Numbered from the stretch's first letter, positions 19,281 through 30,498 are shown. The stretch is 64,000 bases of DNA from Wuchereria bancrofti (GCA_005281725.1 SSBO01000001.1:2216399-2280398); one strand, 5' to 3'. The notes: a model not told the origin generated them from the sequence alone. A program made the numbers and translations.

Positions 19281-20936
19281 GTATTTGAAATTCAGAAAAA
19301 TATGCAAAAATTATGTGATAAAATTGAACATTTTCATCAATTAATAAACCAACATGGATACAATGAATCACAATAATTAAAACAATAACATATTAACTGA
19401 TATATTTAGAGGGTATATATTATCATAAAAAGATGAAATTTGATAAATTTCAATAATCTCATAAAGCTCTTCCCGATGAAAATTGTCAATGCTTTCTTAT
19501 CATGGAATATAACTTCTTGAACTTTAAATGAACCAAATAATTGAATAATACGCATGTCACACTCGAATTCAACAAATAAAATACACGTGTTAAAAATCAA
19601 TAATTCATATATTTCAGCATTGGGATAAAAGTCTTACACTTAGTGTTTTCTACGTATGCAATAGTATTCTCTATTATTAAATTGAAAATATATGAAATGA
19701 TTTAAAATGGGAAAAGAATAGAATGGAAATTACTGAAATTGTAATGTTAAATATAATGGGGACTGATTAGCATTATCACAACAACGAAGCAACAATAAGA
19801 AGTCGAGAAGCTAACATATCTAAACTATGTTAACCAGAAGCAACTGTTGAAGGGAAAAGAGAGAGAGGGGGAGGGAGAGAGAGAATGTATATTCATTACG
19901 AGATTCATATTACAACAGAAACAGATATCTGAGGTAATAAATGTTTTCACAATTTCTGAAATTAGTACTTTTTACTACTACGTAAAAATATATCAAAAAT
20001 AACAAATTGTAAAGAAAATGAAAAAAAAAAGCAACAAATTAAAGAGAATGAAAGAAAAAAGAAAGTAAATAGTATTTTTTATCCTTACTTGTTACTCATA
20101 TTTTATTTATAATTAAATTTTCACTTGCATGCTTGCATGTTAAAACAATATTCAGCTATTGTTTCAGTTTCAGTTATAGCTGAATTTGGAATCAGGTAAG
20201 GTTGTTACATTCATAATGGCAAAATTTACTTTGGCTTATGCTTTTCTTAAACTAATTTTTATTTAGTTGGCTCATAGTTCTTTTGAACTAATTTTTATTT
20301 AATTAGCTCATATTTATCTTAAACTAATTTTTATTTAACCTGACATTAAGCATTACTAAACAAAAATGATGACCTACTGATCTATAATTCACACTCACTT
20401 AACTATTCCTTTTAATCTCTACCATTTAACTTCAGTCTACTATCAATTTACTTTCAACTGTCTTGTTTTAATGCTAATTGAAAGAAAACGAATTTCCTCA
20501 TAGACTCGAAGCAAACAACTTCAATTTACTACCACCGCAAAACGAAAAAGGAGCTAGAAATTTTTATAATTTTGAGTTCTGTCAAATGTAACAGTCGTTT
20601 GTTTTACACGTGTAAGTAAGAGGTTGCTGAAGTGGTTTCGTTAGTTTTATGTGGCTTATAATAGCGTATGTTTCACGTTACAAGTAACTTTGCAAAATTT
20701 AATCTAACGATTATAATGTGTCTCGCACAACTGAACTTTATGAAATTATCCCAGCCGTAACATATATTTCAGTGAGAACATATTAAGTCAAGAACATCGT
20801 TTACAGGCGCAATTTTGCTTAGAATTTGATGTGAATTATTTCATGTCTAAAATGATAATTTTTTAGAATATCCACTTGCTTATGACGTACTTGTTTGTGT
20901 AAATAGAGGCGAAATATTCCTTTATTTCTTTGGTTT
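19281..20936. other. divergent promoter region of rsu-1 and ZMAT2
   Basis: About 1.65 kb between two genes transcribed away from each other. It holds a purine (GA) tract near 19855-19880, a three-unit imperfect repeat at 20245-20340 and the 12-bp palindrome TTACACGTGTAA at 20604-20615, which contains an E-box CACGTG. No gene seen. Confidence 0.55.
20245..20340. repeat. imperfect tandem repeat, unit about 45-50 bp
   Basis: Three units share the core ACTAATTTTTATTTA, followed in the first two by GCTCATA, in the rsu-1/ZMAT2 intergenic region. Confidence 0.7.
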
Positions 20937-20938
20937 AG
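20937..20938 (+). other. probable spliced-leader acceptor of ZMAT2
   Basis: TTCTTTGGTTTAG lies five bases before the ATG at 20944, a typical trans-splice position. Confidence 0.55.
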
Positions 20939-20943
20939 TGAAG

Positions 20944-22045
20944 ATGTCTGTTTATGATCCTACAAGTTCCACAGACGTAGATCATCGGCGGAAATGGGAT
21001 CGGGAGGAATATGAACGAAAAGCGCAAGAACGGCTGTTGGCAGAAAAAGACGAAGAAACAAAAGGGAAGCGTAAGCTGCCACGATTCCCGGACGAGCCGA
21101 AAGTGAAACGGGAATTGCTGAAAGCTCGAGAGTACAAGGTTAAGACTTTGGCACATTTAACTTTCAGTTTGACCTTTTCAAACCCAAAAATTTAGTACTA
21201 AAGATTATTTTGTAACCTGGCTTATGTACAATTATTTATTCTACTTGATTTCTTGCACGCGCCAACTTTTCATATTACGAGTCTTTTATTTAAACATTGT
21301 TTAAGGTTGATTTGGAATCGAAAGTGGGTCGTACAGTGGTTATCAATAAAACAACACCATCAGCTGAAACTGGTGGATATTATTGTGATGTTTGTGATTG
21401 CGTCGTTAAGGATTCTATCAATTTTCTGGATCATATTAATGGGAAGAATCATCAACGTAACATGGGTATGAGTATGAAGATAAAACGAAGTACTTTGGAT
21501 GAAGTACGACAGCGATTTGCTTTCAAAAAAGCTCAAAGTAAGGATGGCTTGCAGAACTGATATACTCATTTATTTTGTGAAAGATTAGAAACTGAACAAT
21601 TGCTAGAATTCTTCAATTTTTGTGAAGATTAGAAATTTTGTTGAAAAAAGAAAAAAAGGAATTAAGATTAGAGACTGAAGAATTGCTAGAATTCTTTTTT
21701 TTTTTTAATTTCAGAAGAAATGCAAAAAAAGGAAGATGATATGCATAGCAGACTGGATGATTTGAAAGAGGAAGAGGTATGCGAGTTTAATTCGGATTTG
21801 TTGCAAAATGTCATTTTCTTTGGTTTATACAGAAGATGCCTGCGGAACATATGAGGAAGTGAACATTTAAGAGTTTCATAAGTTTGCTAGCTTCTTTACT
21901 ACAGTTGCTCTTTAAGGCCCGTATGGCTGATTATAAGAAATCCAAGCGCTTGGAACAGAAAAAGCGGAAATATCCTGAAGTCCAAATTGATGAAGAAATT
22001 GCTGCAGCTATGGGGTTTGGTGGATTTGGTACTACTAAAAAGTAA
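20944..22045 (+). CDS. ZMAT2: ZMAT2/SNU23-like spliceosomal zinc-finger protein
   Basis: Homologue of SNU23, a component of the U4/U6.U5 tri-snRNP and pre-catalytic spliceosome. Exons: 20944-21138, 21306-21537, 21715-21776, 21917-22045, giving 205 residues (human ZMAT2 has 199). It starts with MSVYDPT and a charged helical segment containing [13 protein letters not shown] matrin/U1-type zinc finger follows at residues 92-114 with C-x2-C-x12-H-x5-H spacing (C92, C95, H108, H114). Next come the conserved [11 protein letters not shown] helix, a coiled-coil-prone [10 protein letters not shown] segment and a C-terminal [17 protein letters not shown] lies 48 bp after the stop. OST3 follows on the same strand after about 650 bp. 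Confidence 0.96.
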
Positions 22046-22092
22046 TAAAGTCGCAGTTTTTCGGTCTTTTTTTTTTTGTTGTTGTCAGTGTA

Positions 22093-22098
22093 AATAAA
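22093..22098 (+). terminator. polyadenylation signal AATAAA of ZMAT2
   Basis: Canonical hexamer 48 bp after the ZMAT2 stop codon and well before the OST3 start. Confidence 0.6.
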
Positions 22099-22700
22099 TT
22101 GAGCTCTCTTTCTGATATCGGTATTGTATTAATGTATTTGATGTTCAAGTAAAATTGAAGAACTCTGAAGTGATAGGATGAAAGGGACTGAATTACTACT
22201 GTTTCAAAGGATGTCATTTACATGCTTGTAAAGTCGTTAAAGATTTAAATTGTACCACGAAGGAATGTGGCTTTCCGAGGTCATACTTTTAAATTTCTCG
22301 AGAATTTATAAATTATTTGTAGAAATGAGTATGCATATTTACTGACGTTAAAATCTCTAAATCATTTGGACTTTTGTTGTGCTGCTCTTTTTTCCATAAA
22401 ATGAATAAACTAGTTGAAATCACATCATTATGTTTATATCTTATGTATAGCTGTACCTTCAGCTTCAATAAACCGGAAATATTTTGCGTTTTGTGTTTCT
22501 GAAGACATTTCTGAGCTAGTACAATTGGCTAACCTGATGCCTTCTTGCGGTCGGAAATTTGTTTCTAGTTTGAAACCAAGCTAGTGGTGCGGTGCAGTTT
22601 TTATGGAATTTAATAATACGAAATGCAGTATATGTCAACGTTGTTTAGGCTTTGCAGCATTTTTAAAATATCGTAACAGCGCTGATTTGTAATGTATTTT

Positions 22701-22702
22701 AG
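22701..22702 (+). other. probable spliced-leader acceptor of OST3/TUSC3
   Basis: GTATTTTAG lies 18-21 bases before a pair of overlapping ATGs. In an operon this would be the internal trans-splice site of the downstream cistron. Confidence 0.5.
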
Positions 22703-22750
22703 GACGGGTGGATTATTTTATGAATGTTGATAGAAGTCGGTGTGTCGACT

Positions 22751-24662
22751 ATGCGATCAGTGATATTTCTTGCTATCCTGGGAATGACTTACAGTCAGAA
22801 AGGAGTATATTTGGATGAAAAAGTCAAAAATTTGCAGGTTCGTCATGCAATGTTCGCAAATATTTTTTTCCTGAGGGAAAAGAGGGATAGTGTATTCAGG
22901 AAGCCAAAGAGTTGCTGGTTCTTTCGTTTGCAGGACTGGATGTACAGAAGACCGCTGATTAATTTGAATGCGGACCGATGGAAGATGTACGTACGAAGTG
23001 CGCCACGTAATTACTCTATGGTTGTGATGTTTACGGCGCTTTCTCCAAATGTTAATTGTGCAATATGCAAGTGAGCTTTTCATCATTTGAAGAGTAAGAA
23101 ATTTTAACATTCTATTTAATATTTTAGAAGAATATTTTTGAAATATTTCCGGATGGTTTTATTCGGTTTTGCCAGAGTTCCAAACAAATTTCTGAAATTA
23201 CTTGCCGTTAATAAGTAAACCTTGTACCATTCCAGATCCGCATATGATGAATTTTATATACTGGCTAATTCGTATCGTTACGCATATCCGGAACTGAAAG
23301 CTCTTTACTTCGCAATTATTGATTACAATGAATCTCCAGAAATCTTCCAGCAAATGAATCTTAATGTTGCTCCGGTACTTTTACATTTTCCGTCAAAGGG
23401 TGCCAAAAAAAGAACTGATCAAATGGATTTTGAACGGCAAGGTTTTGATGCTGACAGTATGGCAAAATTTGTCTTTGAACGAACAGATATACAAGTTTGT
23501 TTTTCAAATTGCATTCGTGTAGATGTTTTTTTACTATTTTTTGTTGGATACGACGAATCGCACACTCACGAAACAGATTTCTCTCTGGTTCTACTCAGTA
23601 TCCTTTTTTCTATTTCTGGAAAAATAATTAGAAAGGTCTTCTTAAGTACTATAACCTATAAGTGAAATTTTTTACTAATATTTCGGGTTGGTAAAAGAAG
23701 GAAAATTGCGATGTGGTTGAGGTTTTATAACTCATGACCCATTTTTTAGATTCGTGTTCTTCGTCCACCGAACTATGCAGCACCAGCGGTTGTTTTATTA
23801 TTAGCAATGCTCGTATTAGGGTTATTATATATGCGCAGAAATAATCTCGATTTCTTATACAATCGTACAAGTTGGGCGTTAATTTGTCTCTGCATTGTAT
23901 TTGCGTTCATGAGCGGACAGATGTGGAATCATATTCATGGACCTCCATTTGTTATGACTAATTCGCACACTCGTGAAACAAGTTTCATCCATGGTTCCAC
24001 TCAGTATCAGGTACGCTCCCTGTATATTTCTGGATTTAAATTATTCTGGAAAGATAATTAAAAAGGTTATTTCCAATGCTATAATCTTTTGGTAAAATTT
24101 CTGCTAATACTTAAGGACAAGGAAAAGAAGAGAAGAGTAGAAGATTATCTTATATTGGCGTTATGAATATTTCTCACTCATAAGAAAGAGAAATATTAAA
24201 TGAATAAAAAGAGAAATGAAAGGAGAAATATTAAGGTGAAATTAATAAGGTAATATTTATAAGAAAACATTTATGTAGGATTCTTATGTTCATTTGTCCA
24301 TTTTGCGTGTTCAGTAGTTTTACTAAATTATTGTAAAATACAGCTGGTGGCAGAAACATATTTGGTTGCGATATTATATGCTGCGATAACGGCAGGTTTC
24401 ATTCTGATGAATGATGCAGCAGACGGCAAAGGCGATTCTGGACGACGGCGGAGTAAGTTACTGATTTAATTAAAATATTTGAAAATTTGAGGCATTCATG
24501 TTTTCTTCCGATGCCTTAAATTAGTCCATATTAAAGTAATTGTTGCAATTTTCAGTTATGGCATTTGTTGGTCTCGGATTGGTGGTTATATTCTTTAGCT
24601 TACTGCTTTCCATATTTCGAAGTAAATATCAGGGATATCCGTATAGCTTCTTGTTTCATTAA
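22751..24662 (+). CDS. tusc3: oligosaccharyltransferase OST3/OST6 subunit (TUSC3/MAGT1 family)
   Basis: ER-membrane subunit of oligosaccharyltransferase. Its lumenal thioredoxin-like domain forms transient disulfides with substrate so that Asn sites can be glycosylated. Exons: 22751-22837, 22934-23070, 23236-23494, 23750-24010, 24344-24452, 24556-24662, giving 319 residues. There is an N-terminal signal sequence ([11 protein letters not shown]). The redox motif CAIC lies at about residues 71-74 in the thioredoxin fold, followed by [19 protein letters not shown] linker sequence. Four membrane segments are near residues 170-190, 200-220, 250-270 and 287-305, and the protein ends [13 protein letters not shown] like the human proteins. 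An in-frame ATG at 22724 would add nine residues. I chose 22751 because the signal peptide starts there. It follows ZMAT2 in the same orientation. Confidence 0.95.
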
Positions 24663-24997
24663 TAAAAAAGGTTTTGTATATCGATAATTTATTTTTCTGG
24701 ACTCATGATAAAATTATCCGGTTAGTCGTTATATAAATAGGAAAGGGTTATTGCTGCTTACCATTCTCACTGGTTTACTATAGTTGTAGGGACAAGTTGG
24801 TCCTGACATCTATTCATTTGTTGCATATGTTTAATCTATTGCTAAATTTTCCTATTTCATTTATGTTTTCTTTCATGTTCTTACCAAGTAAATACCATTT
24901 ATTATACCCTTACGTATAAACGTACAAACTGTAGTTGTGTAGTATAGGACTAACTCGGTTTTGTATCTCTTTATTTGTTTCACAGATTTAAATGTTT

Positions 24998-25213
24998 CTA
25001 AATTCCCATTACAGTCATGTTGTTTTCTTTGTATAGCATATATTTAGTTTGGATATTCAGATAGTAGCTATATTCTTGAATAGTAACTGCATCATAACGT
25101 ATTCTTTCCACATGAATGTCTGGAGCTAATCTTGGAACGGAGCCATATGGATTATTGTCATTATCCTTAGTAATTTTAATTTCCAGACTGGTAAAAATCC
25201 TATGGAGAAGCAT
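24998..25213 (-). CDS. unrecognised ORF, possible last exon
   Basis: A 71-codon open frame of balanced composition, with segments such as NPYGSVPRLAPDIHVERIRY and VTIQEYSYYLN. An AG acceptor (TTTTTACCAG) at its 5' end would start an exon near 25188. I recognise no family and found no upstream exon with a matching phase. It could be a real terminal exon, a relic or chance. Confidence 0.25.
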   Translation of the reverse strand: MLLHRIFTSLEIKITKDNDNNPYGSVPRLAPDIHVERIRYDAVTIQEYSYYLNIQTKYMLYKENNMTVMGI

Positions 25214-25257
25214 AATTTATCGATTCTGGCTATGACTCATTCCTTGACTATGTCCTG

Positions 25258-25395
25258 TCAAGTTTTGGATCCCGAGTAATCTTTCCTACTATTCAGAACA
25301 CGTGAAATTCTCAACAATGCATCGCGATTCGGAAATTTACAGTGTTCCGATGCAAATCTTTGCCATGAGAATGTAAGAAGCAAAAAATCATTCAT
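25258..25395 (-). CDS. unrecognised 45-residue ORF
   Basis: It starts with ATG at 25395, runs to TGA at 25258-25260 and encodes a mixed-composition peptide including SWQRFASEHCKFPN and RDALLRISRVLNSRKD. Composition is unlike the low-complexity ORFs elsewhere in the window. No family recognised and no trans-splice site seen immediately before the ATG. Confidence 0.22.
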   Translation of the reverse strand: MNDFLLLTFSWQRFASEHCKFPNRDALLRISRVLNSRKDYSGSKT

Positions 25396-26023
25396 CCCTT
25401 ATTTAATTTTCAAGATCTCTTCGAATTGTATTGAATAATTTGAATTTTAATTTAAAGAACTTTAGTAAGATATATGAATTCTAATACAAAGAACTTTAGT
25501 AAGGAGATTCATAAGCGTACGATATGCAAAATATCGCGTCCAATAACACATACGGATGACGTAAACTTTTGTTAGTCCAAAAAATAGAACAATAGCAAAA
25601 ATTCATATATAAGTTCGAAAAGTAATCCAATGCAGAAATCGAAGTTATGAATACATTTGATTCAACAAAGTGTTCAGAAGCTCGAATTTAATTCAGAACG
25701 ATTCCACCATAGACATCACAACTCATTCAGTTTTCTCAAATTTGATATAAGTCAGATTAGGGAAGCTATTCCGACATTTGCGTCATCTCGTCCATAGCAG
25801 TGTCGTATTTCGAAAACATTAAAGTTGAAAGACAAGTTTTCAGTCACAGCCAAACTTTCAGTTAGGAGCCAGTTTTATATAATGAAGAAACATACACCGT
25901 GATAATTCTTAATAGAAGTTTTTGATATAAAGAAAAATAAGTCCACAGTAATTCGCTATTCTAGAAGCCCGTATTTGAATAATCAAATGTTTCCCAACAG
26001 TCATAACGAAGAATTCTTTACTT

Positions 26024-28167
26024 TCAAGGCTTCGCTTCTCCTTCCGGAAGAGCATCTTCCAACATCCTCCTGATAACTGCATCACTGACGATATCTAACG
26101 GACAGTTGCCTTCAAAGTCAGCTACTGCTGGATCAGCACCATTCTTGAGCAAAAAATCGGTTACAGATCGATGGGAGCATGAAACGGCTGTAATAGTTTG
26201 GCTTAATAGTACTGGAAGATTTAAACTACTAGATGGACTTACGAGAAACATGGTCCAGGGCACTAATTACGTTTATCTTATAGACTCTTAAAGGATAATT
26301 ATCCTTCGAGACTAAATCTGAAATTTCGTTACCAGTGAGAACTTGCTTCTATTCTTCTTTCTGTAGCATATCCTGAAATTCTAACCCTTCTTACTATTAA
26401 AATAATAACCGTAATGCAAGGGCGTTTGTCCACCATAATCTTGAATATTAACATCAGCCCCAGCATCGACGAGGAACTCAACAAGTTCTAATTTCCCACG
26501 GTCAGAAGCCCAGTGCAATGCAGTTAGCTGAAAAAAAAAGATAAGTGATTCATCTTAATGTCTGAAAGTTATAAGCATGGAAAGTGGGATAATCGCACCA
26601 AAAAAATCAGTCATATGATGATTGATTCAAAGTGATTACTCCGCAAAACCTGCCGTAATAAAAACCTATTCTAGATAAAGTCAGAAACTTATTTAGGATA
26701 AAATATAATCGACATTTTGCAAAACGAGTGAATATTATTACTTGATTCTCATTTCTTTCCTCTAGAAGTCCTAGATTGCCAACTAGAAGATCTTTCAGCT
26801 TCTCGACACTGCCTTCATCTAAAGCAGCAAACCATTCTATCTGCTCCAAACTCATGCCAGATGATTCAGTCTATAAAGCAGCAAAAAGCTATAACATTTC
26901 GAAATGGAAATAACAATTCGATCAGAATTCACTGCCAAAACTGATAAGCGTGATCAGCAAGATACCTTTCATTAGAGGGGAATTTCACTTAATTCAACAC
27001 AGAAGCAATAACTTGCAACTGATTGCATCTGAGATTTCACAATGAATATGGGGACGTAACAGATAATTAGAGGTAATAAATTTCTGACTAATAAACAAAA
27101 TGAAACAAAAGCTTTAAAAAAAAGAAAAAAAAATCAAAATTTTGCAATGAAAGCACGTTGAAAACTTCAAGTTAAGAGTTAATAAACTTCAGAATTTTAC
27201 AGGTAAGTTCAACTAACTCTAGTATTATAAATTCTAGCATTATCACCACAGTACAAGATAAAAACAGTCGTCTTTCACGGAAAAATCATGTCTCCATTTA
27301 TATATCCAAATCCATGATAAATCAAAAAAACCTTACTTCGGTAGATTCAGCATCCACCATTGTACTTGGTCTAACACCATAACGGATACGATAAGTTTGG
27401 CTTGCATCCCAACCAAGGTTGAGTTCAACAAGCCTCGAAACATACTGCCTCATAGCTTCCGCTGTTGACATATTACTCAATGCTAACCAAGCATCGAATT
27501 TCTCACGATTAGCAATATCGTATATTCTGGGCCTCCTACTGGGATCTGTTATGATAGCATTAAAGTAAGCATGCAATAAAAAATCCATGTGTAGGTTGCA
27601 TATGTTTAATGTTTAGATGTAAGTAATACTATCTGCCATAAATTTTCCTTATATTCCCTGGAATGTTGGTGGCCTTGTAATCTTGAGGAACAATTTGTAA
27701 AGTTAAAAAATCAGAATCAAACGAATGGATAATATGATGCCTAGAAAGAGCACAATCCACCAAATTAACTCAAGACCAAAAGCATAGGGAGCTTCAAAAC
27801 CATAAAAAAACGATACCTGAATCTCTTCTTACATATCCGTAGGAAACATCCCACTAAACAATACATTTAATCTTGTAGTTTACATAACAATGAAAAAATT
27901 TTAAAATATTTCAGACTAATCCGGAGCATGTCAATACAATCCAGAAAACAAACCAGCTTTTCCGTACGTGGCGAGCTTATATCGAGCATAAAAATATAAC
28001 TGATCTTCACGTGAAATTAGGCCTTCACTAATTGCAATAGGTAAATAAGTGCAAGCAGAAGCGAATTCCGTCGCAAGTCTTTCACTGATTTCTTCATTCG
28101 GTTGTTGTTCAGTATCTTCACTAGTAGAACCACCGGATGTCAACTTCAACAACTGATAAACAAACAT
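26024..28167 (-). CDS. acbd6: ACBD6-like acyl-CoA-binding protein with ankyrin repeats
   Basis: Binds long-chain acyl-CoA through an N-terminal ACB domain joined to C-terminal ankyrin repeats. Exons: 27954-28167, 27337-27545, 26742-26870, 26410-26527, 26024-26187, giving 277 residues (human ACBD6 has 282). The ACB domain spans about residues 30-112. It contains SREDQLYFYARYKLATYG, matching the YxRYKQ ligand-binding signature, then KFDAWLAL and EAMRQYVSRLVELNLGW. Ankyrin repeats cover about residues 150-265, with LTALHWASDRG, GGQTPLHYA and FLLKNGADPAVADFEG. An AG acceptor lies nine bases upstream of the chosen ATG. An open frame continues upstream of it, so an earlier start is not excluded. 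It is downstream of BolA on the same strand, probably in one operon. C. elegans acbp-5 has the same domain pair. Confidence 0.93.
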
Positions 28168-28176
28168 CCTATAACA

Positions 28177-28178
28177 CT
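28177..28178 (-). other. probable spliced-leader acceptor of ACBD6
   Basis: ACATTAATCAG ends nine bases before the ACBD6 ATG, as expected for an internal cistron of a nematode operon. Confidence 0.5.
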
Positions 28179-28765
28179 GATTAATGTTTTTGGACGGAAC
28201 ATTCTCCAGATCAACAAGCGACAAAACAAAACCATTCCCCAAAGCATATACATACTCTAATTCTATGCTAATCACCCACACTGCATGTAATATTACTCGA
28301 AATAATAAGTTACAGTAGCATCAACCTATTCATTAATGCACCACCCATTCATTAATGCATTAGTTTTCACCTTGCTAGACGTATCTAAAGAATCGTTTCA
28401 AAGGTTAAAATGCCAATCACTAAATCATTTTCTCAAACCAGGATAATAATAGCTAATAATTCAAATATCAAAAAAGAAAATGAATACTCGAGAAAAGGAC
28501 GAGTTATTTCATACACAAAAACATTCTTCGCACAAATTATTAAGACATTATCAAACATAGCTATAATTTATAATCATCAGTAGTTATATTTAGACAACAA
28601 CAACAATAACAACAAAGGTTGTAGAAGGTTTGCTACATTTCATTAGTCATTACAAAAATCTTTTCTTCACGCACTCAATTCTTGCATCATACATAGAGCC
28701 AGCAAATTATACATATTAATGTTAGCAAACCCGCAAAGGCCTCCAATTGAGAATGACCATCGATG

Positions 28766-29703
28766 TCAATTATCGTTCTCAGTTCTCAACATATCCTAGA
28801 AACAAGATGGTAAAATTGCTATTGCAAATCATTCGGAAAGGTACTATAAATCTTTAAATTTAATCTGAAATTATATTCCAATTGAAAACTTACGTCTTTT
28901 TCTTCACTTTCCTCTATTGCATTCCACTTCTCAGGTGTATAAGTTTTGATTTCTAGGGCATGTATTAGTTGCATTTCTTCCTTCAAAACTTCATAAACCA
29001 ATCTAAAATTATTGCAGAACCTATATTAATATATCACCAAATAATACATCAAATACTGGATTAATTTCAATGCTAAGTTCTTTCGAATAATTTGTGTGAA
29101 ACCACTATGTATATATATATGTTAAAATTTTAACGCTCGATAAATCGTATCAGCCATAACAATTCAGAAAGCAATGGACACAACAGCTTAATCTTAAACC
29201 ATTAAGAAAAATCAACGACGATAAATGCTTATAACCACCGATGAGATGCCAGCGTTGTTTTGTTGTCAAAACTATCGGAAACAATAATCAAACGAAATTT
29301 CAATCCACATCCATCGCTGAGATCTTCGATATCCTGCAAAAGAATTTATGAATTGACTCCTTACAACTTATTTTACCTGACAAATTATAACTAGGGAAGG
29401 AAAGTGAACTAATGTCATCAACTTTCAATTCCTTCAGTTACTCTTAATGCCATCCAAATATTAATATGAAAAAATTATATACCAATGTTAGCCTAAGTAT
29501 TGTTTGTATTTCATCTAATAACATTTAAAACCCAAGAAAGCCTTGAAATATATCTAATATTCCATCACAACTGAAAATTCTCACCAATACATTTCAAATC
29601 CTCTATATTACAAGACTGATACAAATTACACTAATTAAATGTAATCTACCAAATGAGATGGTTTCAACGCGATTTCCAATTTTTGTCGTATAGTTGCATT
29701 CAT
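28766..29703 (-). CDS. BolA family protein (BOLA2-like)
   Basis: BolA proteins pair with monothiol glutaredoxins to bind and transfer Fe-S clusters. Exons: 29650-29703, 29239-29333, 28894-29002 and, less certainly, 28766-28795, giving 95 residues. The N-terminus (MNATIRQKLEIALKPSHL) matches the family helix. The core includes DLSDGCGLKFRLIIVS, then LASHRLVYEVLKEEM, IHALEIKTYTPEKW. Cys27 in GCG and His64 in IHAL are at the positions of the BOLA2 cluster ligands. The C-terminus after EESEEKD is open to question. A standard splice to 28795 ends the protein after nine more residues; a 29-nt intron or simple read-through are alternatives. A probable trans-splice acceptor lies 21 bases before the ATG. 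ACBD6 follows about 590 bp downstream. Confidence 0.9.
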
Positions 29704-29724
29704 GTTATCAGTAGCTTTGAGCAA

Positions 29725-29726
29725 CT
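29725..29726 (-). other. probable spliced-leader acceptor of BolA
   Basis: CCATTTTGCAG ends 21 bases before the BolA ATG. Confidence 0.5.
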
Positions 29727-30145
29727 GCAAAATGGATCCATCATAAATGTAAGGATAAATTTTAAAAGGTTAAAACATCAACGTTTCCACTGTTTCCCTC
29801 CTGCACTCCCAAGATCTATTTTTATCCTTTGCATTTGCCAATTCTTTCATTTCATGCAAGAATATCTATATATATGTTAAGCAAATGCATCAATCAGCAT
29901 TAAGCAAACTGTCCACTTAGCATTTTTTCACATAACTTAGATTCAATTGGAATGAAATATTTCAATATTACAACGGTTAGTATCAATGACAATCTAGACA
30001 GAAAACCTTTGGTCGTATGATAAATAATTGAATTCTTGGAAGAGAATCGCAAAATCAACCGCTTGCCTAATTACTTTATTAAATTGGTAATTGCACTTTA
30101 GCACTGTGAATTTCAAGTCATTATATTCGACAAATATTTGTCAAA

Positions 30146-30477
30146 TTAAGAACTATGGCAGGAAGAAATAAATTTGTTTATTCTTTTCCTATAAAATAGA
30201 TATCCACGCCTTGGGAATCGACGAACTTCCGGGAAATATTTTTTTCCTCCTAATAATTGTAGAAGAAAAGTTGTCGAGCAGTAATCAGTTAATGAAAGGT
30301 CAACCAAATGTGACAGATGCTGCTGAACTCCATAGCCCACTTCTCCACACTTGTTGAAGCGCTGATTGTCGTCCTACATAAAAATGTATCGTGATAGATT
30401 ACATCTTCCTGTTGACAAATACCGCCTAAAGCAATTTTAACATCTGATGCATCTAATTGATCCGCTGAGTATACCAT
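30146..30477 (-). CDS. unrecognised short gene upstream of BolA
   Basis: The ATG at 30477 follows a good T-rich acceptor (TTTTCTGAATCAG, AG at 30497-30498) by 19 bases, the same arrangement as the proven genes here. The region is G+C-richer than its surroundings. Read straight through, the frame gives 62 codons (MVYSADQLDASDVKIALGG...) ending near 30289. If a 29-nt GT-AG segment at 30374-30402 is removed, it runs into a second open frame ending at 30146, about 100 residues in total. DASDVKIAL resembles the last helix of TAF9-type histone folds, but the preceding helices are absent and an upstream in-frame stop excludes extension. I do not assign a function. It is probably first in an operon with BolA and ACBD6. 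Confidence 0.35.
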
Positions 30478-30498
30478 CAGAGTAACACGTCTTTATCT

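Larger units (their letters stand above)
24663..26023. other. intergenic stretch between convergent OST3 and ACBD6, with unrecognised minus-strand ORFs
   Basis: It should hold the two 3' UTRs. It also has three minus-strand ORFs with more complex composition than the surrounding DNA (24998-25213, 25258-25395, about 25775-25830), described separately. A 34-bp-period duplication lies at 25440-25505, with AAAGAACTTTAGTAAG at 25454 and 25488. Confidence 0.5.
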
